Under the pieces are notes generated by a model that worked only from the letters and a program-made list of their open reading frames with translations, had not been told where the DNA came from and did not search any database. Position numbers and translations under genes: made by a program. Of a DNA stretch of 5,965 bases, positions 5,950-5,965 are shown in pieces; the first letter of the stretch is position 1; every line of letters begins with the position of its first letter. The stretch spans positions 1-5,965 of the forward strand of contig JBHIBA010000292.1 in NCBI GenBank assembly GCA_046758845.1. Reading direction: 5' to 3'. The DNA is from JBHIBA01 sp046758845 (GTDB lineage: Bacteria > UBA8248 > JACPRG01 > G963555815).

Positions 5950-5965
5950 CCCCCCCACACCCCCC
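5950..5965. other. C-rich low-complexity right edge
   Basis: Seven C, then ACA, then six C end the window. On the - strand this is a G-rich tract. It may be a natural low-complexity tract or a place where sequence assembly failed. Confidence 0.5.

Noticed and set aside
5637..5960. 107-codon frame on the - strand through the terminal repeats
   Set aside because: Its sequence is repeat-derived and Arg/Pro/Ser-rich, it overlaps the ATPase end antisense, and it has no recognisable domain.

Overview
The window is GC-rich bacterial DNA from an unidentified organism, with every clear gene on the + strand. The genes are one catalytic subunit of a molybdenum hydroxylase (xanthine dehydrogenase / 4-hydroxybenzoyl-CoA reductase superfamily) followed by a complete nitrate/sulfonate/taurine-type ABC importer: periplasmic binding protein, permease, ATPase. 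A Sec signal peptide on the binding protein implies a Gram-negative-like envelope. The gene set and base composition would suit an environmental proteobacterium, a desulfobacterotal lineage or a similar phylum, but nothing seen fixes the taxon.

Layout. 1-72: short leader, perhaps holding the last codons of an upstream gene. 73-2415: large molybdopterin-binding hydroxylase subunit. 2416-2849: 434-bp gene-free stretch. It contains a ~252-bp segment bounded by imperfect inverted repeats, with compact GC hairpins inside, and then a separate 8-bp dyad just ahead of the transporter. 2850-3884: binding protein. 3885-4091: 207-bp spacer dominated by a perfect 12-bp GC hairpin followed by a T-rich run, a likely partial terminator. 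4092-4967: permease. 4979-5740: ATPase, 11 bp after the permease. 5741-5965: gene-free 3' end with a two-copy 40-bp tandem repeat, a 13-bp perfect inverted repeat around a foldable 76-nt core, and a C-rich tail.

How the parts may work together. The transporter is self-sufficient: a secreted receptor, a permease acting as a homodimer and an ATPase acting as a homodimer. Its substrate cannot be read from the sequence. The adjoining hydroxylase suggests, as inference only, that the imported ligand could be an aromatic or N-heterocyclic compound that is then hydroxylated or reduced in the cytoplasm. The FAD and 2Fe-2S partners that such a hydroxylase needs are not in this window. They would have to lie upstream or elsewhere. 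The repeat-rich 434-bp gap weakens the case that hydroxylase and transporter share one transcript.

There is no CRISPR array, tRNA, rRNA or recognisable transposase. I did not find a clearly new multi-gene system. The most distinctive unexplained material is the non-coding DNA: the inverted-repeat element between the two modules, the hairpin inside the transporter operon, and the repeat/three-way-junction structure at the right end.
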